A stretch of 64,000 nt of DNA from positions 248,001 through 312,000 of the forward strand of contig NZ_JAJONE010000001.1 of assembly GCF_024700075.1 (NCBI RefSeq). The letters run 5' to 3'. The stretch is from Hymenobacter sp. J193. Lineage in GTDB: Bacteria > Bacteroidota > Bacteroidia > Cytophagales > Hymenobacteraceae. Every line of letters starts with the position of its first letter. The stretch's first letter is position 1. A model generated the notes under the pieces. The model did no database searches, was not told the origin of the DNA, and saw nothing but the letters and a program-made list of their open reading frames with translations. A program made the translations under genes and the position numbers. Of the stretch, positions 36,357 to 44,957 are shown piece by piece.

Positions 36357-37421
36357 ATGGCTGAGTTTGACATCACCGAGCACCCCCACCGCCGCTACAA
36401 CGCCCTGACCGGGGAGTGGCTGCTGGTGTCGCCGCACCGCTCCAAGCGCCCCTGGCAGGGGCAGCAGGAAACCACCGAGGCCGAGCAGCGCCCCGCCTTC
36501 GACCCTACCTGCTACCTCTGCCCTGGCAATACCCGGGCGGGCGGGGCCGTGAATCCGCCCTACACCGGCACGTTTGTATTCGACAACGACTTTGCCGCCC
36601 TCACCGCCGATGCGCCTCTGGGCTCAGTGAACGTGGGCGGACTTTTGCGGGCCGAGGCCGAGTCGGGCGTGGGCCGCGTTATCTGCTTCTCGCCTCGCCA
36701 CGACCTCACCCTGCCCGAAATGGAGGTAGTTGCCATCCGCGGAGTGGTGGACGTGTGGGTAGAGCAGTTCCAGGAGCTGGGCTCTCGCCCCGATATCAAC
36801 TATGTGCAGATTTTCGAGAACAAGGGCCAGGTAATGGGCTGCTCGAACCCGCACCCGCACGGGCAGATCTGGGCCCAGCGCACCGTGCCCGGCGAGCCGG
36901 CCAAGGAAACCGTGCAGCAGGCCGCTTATTTCCAGGAGCACGGCCGCAGCCTGCTTACTGATTACCTGGCCCTGGAGCTAAAGGAACAGCAGCGGGTGGT
37001 GCTGGAAAACGCGCATTGGGTGGCCCTGGTGCCCTATTGGGCTGTGTGGCCCTTCGAGACGCTGGTGCTGCCGCGGCGCCACGTCACGGACATCACCCAG
37101 CTGTCGGACGAGGAAAAGGATGCTTTTGCTGGCATTCTGCAGCAGCTCACCATCCGCTACGACAACCTGTTCCAGATTTCCTTCCCCTACTCCGCCGGCC
37201 TGCACCAGCGCCCCACCGACGGGCAGGAGCACCCGGAGTGGCACTTGCACATGCACTTCTACCCGCCCCTGCTGCGCTCGGCCACGGTGCGTAAGTTCAT
37301 GGTGGGCTACGAAATGCTCGGCGACCCGCAGCGCGACATCACCCCCGAAGCCGCGGCTCAGCGCCTGCGCGAACTGCCGGCCGTGCATTACAAGCAGGCG
37401 GCAGCACCTGCTCCCAATTAA
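36357..37421 (+). CDS. galT: Galactose-1-phosphate uridylyltransferase
   Basis: 354 residues. HIT-superfamily enzyme exchanging UMP between UDP-glucose and galactose-1-phosphate. The zinc-site Cys pair lies in CYLC (52-55), and the active-site HPHGQ (166-170) contains the nucleophilic His168. [20 protein letters not shown] is a typical C-terminal stretch. It directly follows galK. galE is not in the window. A terminator follows at 24 nt. Confidence 0.96.
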   Translation: MAEFDITEHPHRRYNALTGEWLLVSPHRSKRPWQGQQETTEAEQRPAFDPTCYLCPGNTRAGGAVNPPYTGTFVFDNDFAALTADAPLGSVNVGGLLRAEAESGVGRVICFSPRHDLTLPEMEVVAIRGVVDVWVEQFQELGSRPDINYVQIFENKGQVMGCSNPHPHGQIWAQRTVPGEPAKETVQQAAYFQEHGRSLLTDYLALELKEQQRVVLENAHWVALVPYWAVWPFETLVLPRRHVTDITQLSDEEKDAFAGILQQLTIRYDNLFQISFPYSAGLHQRPTDGQEHPEWHLHMHFYPPLLRSATVRKFMVGYEMLGDPQRDITPEAAAQRLRELPAVHYKQAAAPAPN

Positions 37422-37444
37422 TCCTCATCTGAATTTCCTCAAAG

Positions 37445-37481
37445 CAAAAAGCCCGCTGCGCAATGCAGCGGGCTTTTTGCT
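37445..37481 (+). terminator. Terminator after galT
   Basis: CAAAAAGCCCGCTGC pairs with GCAGCGGGCTTTTTG across a short loop, with a T run inside the descending arm. Confidence 0.9.
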
Positions 37482-37507
37482 TTCAAGCTGGTTAGATAGC
37501 CTGAACT

Positions 37508-37594
37508 GTCATGCTGAGCGCAGTCGAAGCATCTCTACCGCTTCGTTAAGCCAGTGTCGTTCTGTAGAGATGCTTCGACTGCGCTCAGCATGAC
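37508..37594. repeat. REP-like palindrome, perfect 31-bp arms
   Basis: The left arm 37508-37538 begins GTCATGCTGAGCGCAGTC; 37564-37594 is its exact reverse complement. The 25-nt loop contains CCGCTTCGTTAAG. It lies between convergent galT and a GH43 gene, just after the galT terminator. Confidence 0.92.
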
Positions 37595-37635
37595 GGTTTA
37601 TTGGGTTTCCTTAGCTCTCTGGAACAACTCACTCC

Positions 37636-38697
37636 TTACTGCTCCCCCGAAGGCCGGGCCAGCGGCTGGCCTATCGGCACCGGATTACCAAAGTTGGGCG
37701 AGCCGTCGGGGTTCCAGGTGAAGGGCTGGGCGCGGGGTGTGCGGAACCGGCCGCAGCCCTGGCCGGGCTCATCGTTGGCGTGGTACAGAATCCAGTCCTG
37801 CTTGCCGTCGGGCGACTTGAAGAAGGAGTTGTGGCCGGGCGCGTACACCTTGTTGGCCGCGTTCTGCTGAAAAACCGGCGTCGGCGACTTGGTCCAGGAA
37901 GTGGGCTGCAACAGGTCGGCACTGGCGGAGGCGGTGAGCATACCCAGGGCGTAGGTATCGGTCCAGCAGCCACTGGCGGAGTAGATGAGGTAGAGCTTGC
38001 CCGCGTGGCTAAGCACTTCGGGGCCTTCGTTCACGTCCACGTGCGGGGGGTCGTTCGGGTTATTCAGGTCGCCGTTTCGTTCCCAGGCGTACTCCGGTGT
38101 GGAAACGCGCACCCGTGGGCCCTCAATGGTCCAGGGGTTTTTCATGCGGGCCAGGTAAATATCCTGGCGGCCGTTCACGTCGCCCTCCCACCCCGACCAC
38201 ACAAAGTACAGCTGCCCGCGATGCTCGAACACCGAGCCGTCGATGGCCCACTTGTTGGTGGCATCGGTTATCTGGCCTTTGTCTTCCCAGGTGCCTTCCA
38301 GCGGGTCGGCGGCACTGTTTTCCAGCACAAAAAGCCGGTGGTCGGGGTTGCGGCCGGCATCGGCGGCGTAGTAGAGGTACCACTTGCCGTTAAGCCGGTG
38401 CAGCTCAGGGGCCCAGATTTCGCGAGAGTTGGGGCCGGTAGCGGGCGGTGTCCAGACCACCTTGCTCGGGGCCGTGCGCAGCTGGCTGAGCGAAGGCGTT
38501 TTCCAGAGTGTGATGTTGCGGCCGGTGGTGTGCGTGTAGTAGTAATTTCCGTTGTGGTAGATGCTCCACGGGTCGGCGCCGGCGGGCAGCAGCGGGTTGG
38601 TGAAGGTGGCTGCTGCGGCTGGGGTAGCGGGTTGCTGCGGGGTACGGGTGCAGCTGCCGACTAGGAGCGCCAGCAGCAGCAGGAAGGATGGTTTCAT
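37636..38697 (-). CDS. GH43 glycosidase lipoprotein
   Basis: 353 residues with lipobox LVGSC (Cys16). The propeller opens with FTNPLLPAGADPWSIYHNGNYYY (base Asp in GADPW), then WAIDGSVFEHRGQLYFVWSG (second Asp) and DVNEGPEVLSHAG (acid Glu). Closely similar to the products of 28858-29910 and 40071-41105. Expected to cleave arabinosyl-type linkages outside the cytoplasm; exact specificity is not readable. Transcribed after the GH5-like gene with a 93-nt gap. Confidence 0.9.
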   Translation of the reverse strand: MKPSFLLLLALLVGSCTRTPQQPATPAAAATFTNPLLPAGADPWSIYHNGNYYYTHTTGRNITLWKTPSLSQLRTAPSKVVWTPPATGPNSREIWAPELHRLNGKWYLYYAADAGRNPDHRLFVLENSAADPLEGTWEDKGQITDATNKWAIDGSVFEHRGQLYFVWSGWEGDVNGRQDIYLARMKNPWTIEGPRVRVSTPEYAWERNGDLNNPNDPPHVDVNEGPEVLSHAGKLYLIYSASGCWTDTYALGMLTASASADLLQPTSWTKSPTPVFQQNAANKVYAPGHNSFFKSPDGKQDWILYHANDEPGQGCGRFRTPRAQPFTWNPDGSPNFGNPVPIGQPLARPSGEQ

Positions 38698-38790
38698 ACG
38701 AGCATGTTATTCTGACGGCGGTTCCCGATTTTGCTGACGACAGTTCCCGCAGAGGCCGCTGAAGTCGTTCAGCGACTTGTCTCGCCCAGT

Positions 38791-39891
38791 TTACTTGCCG
38801 TTCGTCTTGCGAATGAGGTCGGTTTCGTCGGCGTGGTAGGGCGTGCCGTCTTTGCGGAATACCTCGTGGAACCACTCACCCGGCTCACCCCCATCAGCTA
38901 CGGGCACGTCCCACTGATACTTGGTGTTGGTTTTGCCGTCCACGAGGCCCCAGTTGATGGCGCCGATGTTGTATTTCTTCAGCAAAGGAAAGATGTTGAC
39001 GAAGCGCGAGTTGCGAGGGCGCGCCATGTACTCGGTGCAGATCATGGGGCGGCCGTGGGTTTTGAGCAGCTCAATCACCCGCTCGTGGGCGGGCACTTCG
39101 TCGTAGTTGTGGTAGGTCAGCACGTCGGAGTTCAGGGCCTGGAAGGTGTTGAGCTCCTTGAAGCCCCAGTTCCAGAGGCCCACGCTCAGGGGCTGGCTGG
39201 GGTTTACTTCGCGGGCCCAGGCAAACACGTTGCGCAGCAGCGGCATCGACGAAATTCCCTTATTGCTATTTCCGGGCTCGTTGTACAAATCCCAGAGCAG
39301 CACGCGCTTGTCGGTGGCGAAGCTGCGCAGCACATCCTGCACGTAGGGCTTAAGCTTCACGAATGTGGCCGAGTCGCGGGAGGCCGGGTCGCCGGGGTCC
39401 TGCACCCAGCCGGAGTTGTGGATACCAGGCTTGGGTGCGGGCTGGGGGCCGACTTTCGCATCTTTATTCCAGCAGTCGTCGAAAAACACCAGAATGGTCT
39501 GGATGTGGTGCTTGTCGGCCAGGGCCAGGTACTCATTTACGCGCTTTTTGAAGCCCTGCGGATCCTGCTGCCAGGCCAGGCTGTGCAGAAACACGCGCAT
39601 GGTGTTGAAGCCGATGCCCTCGGCCCAGCCCAGCTCCTTGTCGATGGTGGCGGGGTCGAAGGTTTCTGCCTGCCACATTTCCAGCTGATTGATGGCCGTG
39701 CTGGGCGTAAAGTTTGTCCCCGACATCCAGGGATGCTGGCGGTACCAGGCATTGGCCCGCTCCGCCGACCAGCGCTGGCCCTGCATGGCGGCCGCCGTAG
39801 CCGCCGCGCCTTTGGTTTTGATCTTGGTTTTCTGGGCAAACGTGCTGGTGGTGGAAGTCAGCAGCAGAAGAAAGAGCAGCAGCTTTTTCAT
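38791..39891 (-). CDS. GH5-like secreted glycosidase
   Basis: 366 residues from the ATG at 39889-39891, with a signal peptide (1-20) and no lipobox. A TIM-barrel layout is visible: MSGTNFTPSTAINQLEMWQ, GFNTMRVFLHSLAWQQDP, ILVFFDDCWN, the acid/base region LWDLYNEPGN (Glu) and the nucleophile region MICTEYMAR (Glu). Such proteins are often named 1,4-beta-xylanase in databases, but clan GH-A membership is all the motifs support. It sits between GH43 genes of the same locus and probably attacks backbone or side-chain linkages. Confidence 0.82.
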   Translation of the reverse strand: MKKLLLFLLLLTSTTSTFAQKTKIKTKGAAATAAAMQGQRWSAERANAWYRQHPWMSGTNFTPSTAINQLEMWQAETFDPATIDKELGWAEGIGFNTMRVFLHSLAWQQDPQGFKKRVNEYLALADKHHIQTILVFFDDCWNKDAKVGPQPAPKPGIHNSGWVQDPGDPASRDSATFVKLKPYVQDVLRSFATDKRVLLWDLYNEPGNSNKGISSMPLLRNVFAWAREVNPSQPLSVGLWNWGFKELNTFQALNSDVLTYHNYDEVPAHERVIELLKTHGRPMICTEYMARPRNSRFVNIFPLLKKYNIGAINWGLVDGKTNTKYQWDVPVADGGEPGEWFHEVFRKDGTPYHADETDLIRKTNGK

Positions 39892-39952
39892 GAAAGGGAA
39901 AATGGTAAAAGAAGAAGGTAAATCGAAAGAAATAGGCCAGTGACAGGAAAGC

Positions 39953-40045
39953 GTCATGCTGAGCTTGTCGAAGCATCTCTACCGCTTCGTTGCCGTGGTA
40001 TTAATATAGCCAGAGGTAGAGATGCTTCGACAAGCTCAGCATGAC
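39953..40045. repeat. REP-like palindrome, perfect 31-bp arms
   Basis: GTCATGCTGAGCTTGTCG (arm 39953-39983) matches the reverse complement at 40015-40045 exactly. The loop, GCTTCGTTGCCGTGGTATTA and on, is nearly identical to that of the copy at 49781-49875. It separates two GH43-locus genes. Confidence 0.92.
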
Positions 40046-40070
40046 GGTTCTGAAGATGCACGTTCACTGC

Positions 40071-41105
40071 CTACTCACCGGAGGGTTTGGGCTGAGGCTG
40101 CGTCAGGGGTACGGGCGCACCGAAGTTGGGCGTACCGTCTGGGTTCCAGGTGAACTTCTGCATGCGGGAGCTGCGGCCCTCGCACTTGCCGTCGGCGGCG
40201 GCTTTGGCGTGGTATACCAACCAGTCCTCGCGCCCGTCCGGCGACCTGGTAAAGCAGTTGTGGCCCGTGCCCCACACGCCGTTTTCGGCCGAGGGCTTGA
40301 ACACGGGTTGCGCAGCCTTAGTCCACGACTCGGGCTTGAGCGGGTCACTGCCTTTAGGGGCCGTGAGCATGCCCAGCGCGTAGTTGTCGTCCCAGCAGGC
40401 GCTGGCCGAGTACACCACCAGCAGCTGGCCCTGCCGGCCGGGCAGAAACTCGGGACCTTCCAGAATCTGGCGGCCCCCACCCTTTTCCCAATCAAATGTA
40501 GGCCGGGCAATAATGACTTCTTTGCCGGGAAGCAGGGTCCAGGGATTTTGCATGGGCGCAATGGCCAGTACGCTCTGCGGTCCCACGTAGGCGGAGTACA
40601 GAAAATACCGCTTGCCGCCGAGCTCAAACACCGAGCCGTCGAGGCCGGAATGCTGGGTATTCACTTTCCCCTTGTCTACCCACTGGCCCGTGGTGGGGTC
40701 CGCCGCCGCATTTTCCAGTACAAAAACAAAGCGGCTGTTGTCGCCGGGGTTGGCCTTATCGGTGGCGGTGTAGTAGAGGTACCACTTGCCGTCGAGGCGG
40801 TGCAGCTCCGGAGCCCATAGCTGGGTTGAGTTGGGACCAGTGGCTGGGGGCATCCACACCACCGCCGCCGGGGCCTCCTTCACCCCGCTCAGCGTCTTGC
40901 TTTTCCAGAGCGTGATGTTCTCCCCCGTGGTGTGGGTGTAGTAGTAATAGCCCCCTTGCCGCGCTACCCACGGGTCAGGTCCTTCGGCCCGCAAGGGGTT
41001 GCGAAAGGTGGCGGCCGGCGGCTGTTGGGCCCAAGCCGCCGGGGTTGAGCCGGCGCCCAGCAGAAAGCTAAGCAGCGCAACGCGGGGGAAAGACAGACGC
41101 ATCAT
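40071..41105 (-). CDS. GH43 glycosidase, secreted
   Basis: 344 residues with a classical signal peptide ending near Ala-Trp-Ala (about 1-26), unlike its lipoprotein paralogues. RNPLRAEGPDPWVARQGG holds the base Asp, SGLDGSVFELGGKRYFLYSA the second Asp and ILEGPEFLPG the acid Glu. The closing FTWNPDGTPNFG...PSGE matches the paralogues. It is likely periplasmic. It ends 26 nt before the repeat and starts 62 nt after the ricin-GH43 gene end. Confidence 0.9.
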   Translation of the reverse strand: MMRLSFPRVALLSFLLGAGSTPAAWAQQPPAATFRNPLRAEGPDPWVARQGGYYYYTHTTGENITLWKSKTLSGVKEAPAAVVWMPPATGPNSTQLWAPELHRLDGKWYLYYTATDKANPGDNSRFVFVLENAAADPTTGQWVDKGKVNTQHSGLDGSVFELGGKRYFLYSAYVGPQSVLAIAPMQNPWTLLPGKEVIIARPTFDWEKGGGRQILEGPEFLPGRQGQLLVVYSASACWDDNYALGMLTAPKGSDPLKPESWTKAAQPVFKPSAENGVWGTGHNCFTRSPDGREDWLVYHAKAAADGKCEGRSSRMQKFTWNPDGTPNFGAPVPLTQPQPKPSGE

Positions 41106-41167
41106 AGAAAGACCAAAGCTGATTTACGCCTTCAGGCAAGAAAGCACAGTGGGTAGTTGCCCACCCC

Positions 41168-43300
41168 TTAGTGCGCGACGACTACCGAGCAGCGCTGGCT
41201 GGGGCCCGCACCCGTCAGCTGAACCCGGTACAGGCCGGCGGGCAGGCTTTCGGTTGCCAGCGAAGTAGTGTTGGCTACGCCCGCCGCAGCCCGCAAGGCC
41301 AGGTGGCGCACCAGCTGACCAGTGCTGCTGTACACGTCCAGGCGGGCGGCGCCCGATTGCTGGGGCACAAAGGACAGGGTGAGGGCCGAGCTAGCCGGAT
41401 TTGGGTAGGCCGTCAGACTGCCCGCGGGGGCTTCGTCGCGGGCGGCCAGGGCGGTGCGGCCGCTGTTCAGGGGCAGCGGCATCAGGTCGAGCTTCCAGCG
41501 CTGGGCGTCGTTCCCGTTGTCGGTGTACTGATGCACGGCGGTGCCAGGGTTGGAAAGGTTGTTGTCTACGTCGAGGCACTGGTTGGTGCCCTTGTGCACT
41601 AGCTTCACGTACCCGTCGCCCGCGGGTACAATCTGCCAGCGTTGGGCATTGTTGCCATTGTCGGTCCACTGCTGCACCACGGCGCCGGCCGCGCTGCTGT
41701 TGCCGGCCACTTCCAGGCACAGGTTGGTATTGCGGTGGCGGATTTTGTAGTAGCCGTCGGCTTCCAGGGTGATTACCCAGCGCTGGGCATCACTGCCGTT
41801 ATCGGTGTACTGGTGCAAGGCCTGGCCGGGCGTGACTGAGTTATCGGGCACGTCAAGGCATTGATTGGTGCCCTTATGCGTGAGCTTATACGTGCCGCCC
41901 GAAACGATATCCTGGTTGATGAGCGTGAACTGCCAGCGCTGGGCGTCGCTGCCGTTATCGGTGTACTGGGCTACATTGGTGTTGGGCACACTGCTATTGT
42001 TGGCTACGTCCAGGCATTGGTTCGTGCCTTTATGGGTGAGCTTGTAATAGCCCCCATCTGCGGCTTCCAGGCGCCAGCGTTGGGCATTGTTGCCGTTGTC
42101 GGTGTATTGCTGCACGTTGGCCCCGGCTGCGGCGCTGTTGCCGTCCACGTCCAAGCACTGATTCGTGCCCTTGTGCGTGAGCTTGTAGTGCCCGTCGGTC
42201 TGCAGCGTCACAATCCAGCGCTGGGCGTCATTGCCATTGTCGGTGTACTGCTGCACGTTGGTGTTAGGGGCGCTGCTGTTGCCGGCCACGTCCAGGCATT
42301 GATTGGTGCCCTTGTGCGTGAGTTTGTACGTGCCGCCCGATACCAGATTGTTCACGGGGCACGCTCCACCCGGCACGCGCAGGGCCACGCCGTAGTTGGT
42401 CATGTTCACCTTCTGAATGGCCCCGTCTCCCGTGAAATACAGCCGGTCGATGGCCACGTAGCGGGTGGAGAAATTGTTGTTCTGGTAGCGGTGGTAGGTG
42501 ATGTAGTACTCGTCGCAGCCGGGAATCTTGGTGATGGAGTGGTGGCCGGCACCCTGGTTCTGGGCGTCCGAGGAAAGCACCGAGCCGCGGTACGTCCAGG
42601 GGCCTAGCGGGGAGGTGCTGGTAGCGTACTGCACGTTGTAGCTGGCGTTGGTCCAGGAGCCGTTGGAGTAGGTCATGTAGTACGTGCCGTTGCGCTTCAC
42701 CACGTAAGGCCCTTCCGTGTAGTTCTGGGGCGTGATGTTCACGGGCGCATCGGCCGTCAGGCTTACCATGTCGGCGTTGAGGCGGCGGGCCACCAGCTTG
42801 CTGCCATTGGAGCCGCCGTAGTAGATGTAGGCCTGCCCGTTATCATCCACGAACACGTGCGGGTCGATAATATCCACCGTGTAGGGGTCGGAGCCAATGA
42901 GCGGGCGGCCCAGGTCGGTGAACGGACCGGTAGGCGAGTTGCCCACGGCCACCCCAATCTTCACCTCCGCCGAGTAATAGAAGTAGTACTTGCCGTTGCG
43001 GGCCACCACGGAGGGCGCCCAGCCGTTGTAGTCGGCCCAGGTGCACTGCGGGCCCACGTCGAATATCACGCCCTCGTCGCGCCAGTTGGTGAGGTCGGCC
43101 GAGGAAAACGCGTGAAAGTCCTGGCCCCCGGTGCCTTCGTTGGTGGTTGGGTAGATGTAGTAGCGCCCGTTGAAGTAGTTCATCTCCGGGTCGGCGTGGT
43201 AGCCGGGGATAACAGGGTTGCCGCTGGTTTGGGCCTGGCCGGGCCGGACAAAGCCGAACGTGCCGAGGTACAGCGCGAGAAAGAGCAGAAGTTGTTTCAT
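41168..43300 (-). CDS. GH43 enzyme with six ricin-type repeats and T9SS sorting domain
   Basis: 710 residues. Signal peptide (1-23); GH43 domain (about 27-320) with base Asp in GYHADPEMN, DIIDPHVFVDDNGQ and acid Glu in YTEGPYVVKRNG. Two beta-trefoils of three units each follow (about 330-620). The units repeat THKGTNQCLDV and end QQYTDNGNDAQRW or close variants. The final 80 residues are a T9SS type A sorting domain (LTAYPNPASSALTLSFVP to the end). It should be secreted or anchored at the surface, where the ricin modules bind glycan while GH43 cuts. First gene of the leftward enzyme group. Confidence 0.93.
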   Translation of the reverse strand: MKQLLLFLALYLGTFGFVRPGQAQTSGNPVIPGYHADPEMNYFNGRYYIYPTTNEGTGGQDFHAFSSADLTNWRDEGVIFDVGPQCTWADYNGWAPSVVARNGKYYFYYSAEVKIGVAVGNSPTGPFTDLGRPLIGSDPYTVDIIDPHVFVDDNGQAYIYYGGSNGSKLVARRLNADMVSLTADAPVNITPQNYTEGPYVVKRNGTYYMTYSNGSWTNASYNVQYATSTSPLGPWTYRGSVLSSDAQNQGAGHHSITKIPGCDEYYITYHRYQNNNFSTRYVAIDRLYFTGDGAIQKVNMTNYGVALRVPGGACPVNNLVSGGTYKLTHKGTNQCLDVAGNSSAPNTNVQQYTDNGNDAQRWIVTLQTDGHYKLTHKGTNQCLDVDGNSAAAGANVQQYTDNGNNAQRWRLEAADGGYYKLTHKGTNQCLDVANNSSVPNTNVAQYTDNGSDAQRWQFTLINQDIVSGGTYKLTHKGTNQCLDVPDNSVTPGQALHQYTDNGSDAQRWVITLEADGYYKIRHRNTNLCLEVAGNSSAAGAVVQQWTDNGNNAQRWQIVPAGDGYVKLVHKGTNQCLDVDNNLSNPGTAVHQYTDNGNDAQRWKLDLMPLPLNSGRTALAARDEAPAGSLTAYPNPASSALTLSFVPQQSGAARLDVYSSTGQLVRHLALRAAAGVANTTSLATESLPAGLYRVQLTGAGPSQRCSVVVAH

Positions 43301-43649
43301 GGTTGTGGTGGGATTAGGTAAGCACTGGAACGGAAGCGCACGAAACCACAGCCCAGGGGCCAGGCAAGCAGGATAGCATGATTAGCAGATAGATGAGTAG
43401 CTATGCCAGGAGCGCAGCCCGCATTGCAGAGCTTACCATCCATTATTTTCCTGGTAGAGTTTAGCAAGTCAGCGCCAGCCTACGGGGCTTCACAAACAGC
43501 AGCAAGCCATTGGTTGGGCTGGGGCTATAAGCAGCAATTAGGTAGGAAAAGGAAACCAGGTCGGGGTTGGCACTCTGCTACTACAGAGGGGCTTAAAGCG
43601 AGCAGTAGTAGGTATCAGCCGCCGCAAGCTAATTCCGTCGATTAAATTA
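43301..43649. other. Gene-free stretch between divergent GH43 genes
   Basis: About 350 nt, AT-richer than coding DNA. A short open frame at 43403-43645 has no recognisable product and weak coding character. Promoters for both flanking genes must lie here and in the adjoining operator region. No repeat was recognised. Confidence 0.4.
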
Positions 43650-43663
43650 TGCAAACGTTTGCA
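43650..43663. promoter_or_regulatory. LacI-type operator upstream of the Tat-type GH43
   Basis: TGCAAACGTTTGCA, identical to the susC operator at 34783-34796, about 89 nt before the GH43 start codon and about 1.3 kb from the regulator gene. Confidence 0.8.
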
Positions 43664-43751
43664 CATTTATCTGCATCTTGCCAGCGTCCTTTCCCACCCC
43701 CCTTTCCTTATACTAAGCCGCGCTTTCTCTCATTTGCCCTTTCGCTGATTT

Positions 43752-44822
43752 ATGCCTTCCCGTCGCAACTTTCTCCAACAGGCCTCTGCTGGCCTGGCTT
43801 CTCTGGCCCTGCTGAACAACGCCGCCTGCTCCGCGGCGGCCCGCACCTACACCAACCCCGTGTACGCCGGCCAGTTTCCCGACCCGTTTGTGCTGCGCCA
43901 CGAAGGCCGCTACTATGCCTTTGGCACCACCGGGCAGGGCCGCACCCCCGATGGGCGCATCTTCACCCTGCTCACCTCCGATAACCTGGTCGACTGGAAA
44001 CCAGCCGGGGGTGCCCTCACGCCGCCGGCCGGGGCCGAGGGAGCCGACTTCTGGGCCCCCGAAGTGATGTTCCACAACGGCACGTTTTACATGTACTACT
44101 CCATGGGAGGCGGCGCCATTGGGGCCTCCGTGGGCCACCGCCTGCACGTGGCTACCAGCAAAGCACCCCAAGGCCCCTACACCCAGGTGGCGCTGCTGGA
44201 TGTGCCCGCCAGCAAGTTTACCATCGACGCCCACGCCTTCCAGGATACCGACGGGCAGTGGTACCTGTTCTACGCCCGCGACTTTATCGACACGGACAAC
44301 GGCTACCGCCCCGGCACCGGACTGGTGGTAGACCGGCTCCTGGACATGACGCGCCTGGCCGGGGAAAGCCGCACTGTGATGCGGGCCCGCCACGACTGGA
44401 CGGTGTTTGAGAAAAACCGCACCATGCCGCTCTACGGCGGCCAGACCTTTGCGGAGTGGCACACGCTGGAAGGTCCTTTCGTGCGTAAGCACGAGGGCAA
44501 GTACTACTGCTTCTACAGCGGTGCCAACTTCCTCACGCCCCGCTACGGCGTCGACTTCTGCGTGGCCGACTCCATTATGGGGCCCTACTCGGAGGCGGGG
44601 GGCGGGCAAGGGCCGCGGGTACTGGCGGCCGTGGCCGGCCACGTGCGCGGGCCTGGCCACCACTCCCACGTGCTCAGCCCCGATGGCAAAACCGAATACC
44701 TGGTGTACCATGCCTGGAACAAGGAAATGACAGAGCGCCAGCTTTGCATTGATCCGCTGACCTGGACAGCCCGGGGCCCACGCTGTCAGGGTCCGACGTA
44801 CACTCCCCGGCCCTTGCCCTAA
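43752..44822 (+). CDS. GH43 glycosidase with Tat-like signal
   Basis: 356 residues. The N-terminus PSRRNFLQQASAGLASLALL has the twin-arginine motif SRRNFL, so export by Tat is likely; NNAACSA could also serve as a lipobox. The GH43 propeller has YAGQFPDPFVLRHEGRYYAFG (base Asp), FTIDAHAFQDTDGQWYLF (second Asp) and LEGPFVRKHEGKYYCFYSG (acid Glu). It is less like the other GH43s in the window. The identical operator ahead of it and the regulator behind suggest it is a core member of the regulon. Confidence 0.9.
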   Translation: MPSRRNFLQQASAGLASLALLNNAACSAAARTYTNPVYAGQFPDPFVLRHEGRYYAFGTTGQGRTPDGRIFTLLTSDNLVDWKPAGGALTPPAGAEGADFWAPEVMFHNGTFYMYYSMGGGAIGASVGHRLHVATSKAPQGPYTQVALLDVPASKFTIDAHAFQDTDGQWYLFYARDFIDTDNGYRPGTGLVVDRLLDMTRLAGESRTVMRARHDWTVFEKNRTMPLYGGQTFAEWHTLEGPFVRKHEGKYYCFYSGANFLTPRYGVDFCVADSIMGPYSEAGGGQGPRVLAAVAGHVRGPGHHSHVLSPDGKTEYLVYHAWNKEMTERQLCIDPLTWTARGPRCQGPTYTPRPLP

Positions 44823-44852
44823 GCTGCGCAAACACTGTTTCTGTCCCCAGAG

Positions 44853-44880
44853 AGCCGGCCGCACAAATGCCGGCTTCTTT
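44853..44880 (+). terminator. Weak terminator after the Tat-type GH43
   Basis: AGCCGGC (44853-44859) pairs with GCCGGCT (44869-44875), followed by TCTTT. Confidence 0.55.
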
Positions 44881-44957
44881 GCGTATGTTTGCATGAATAG
44901 TTGCACAGGGTTTGCGTAACCTTCTTGCACAGACCGCCCTCCGTAAGCAGCAGCATT

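Noticed and set aside
43403..43645. 80-residue open frame in the gap between divergent GH43 genes
   Set aside because: No family resemblance, unusual composition and position inside a promoter region; it probably is a chance frame.
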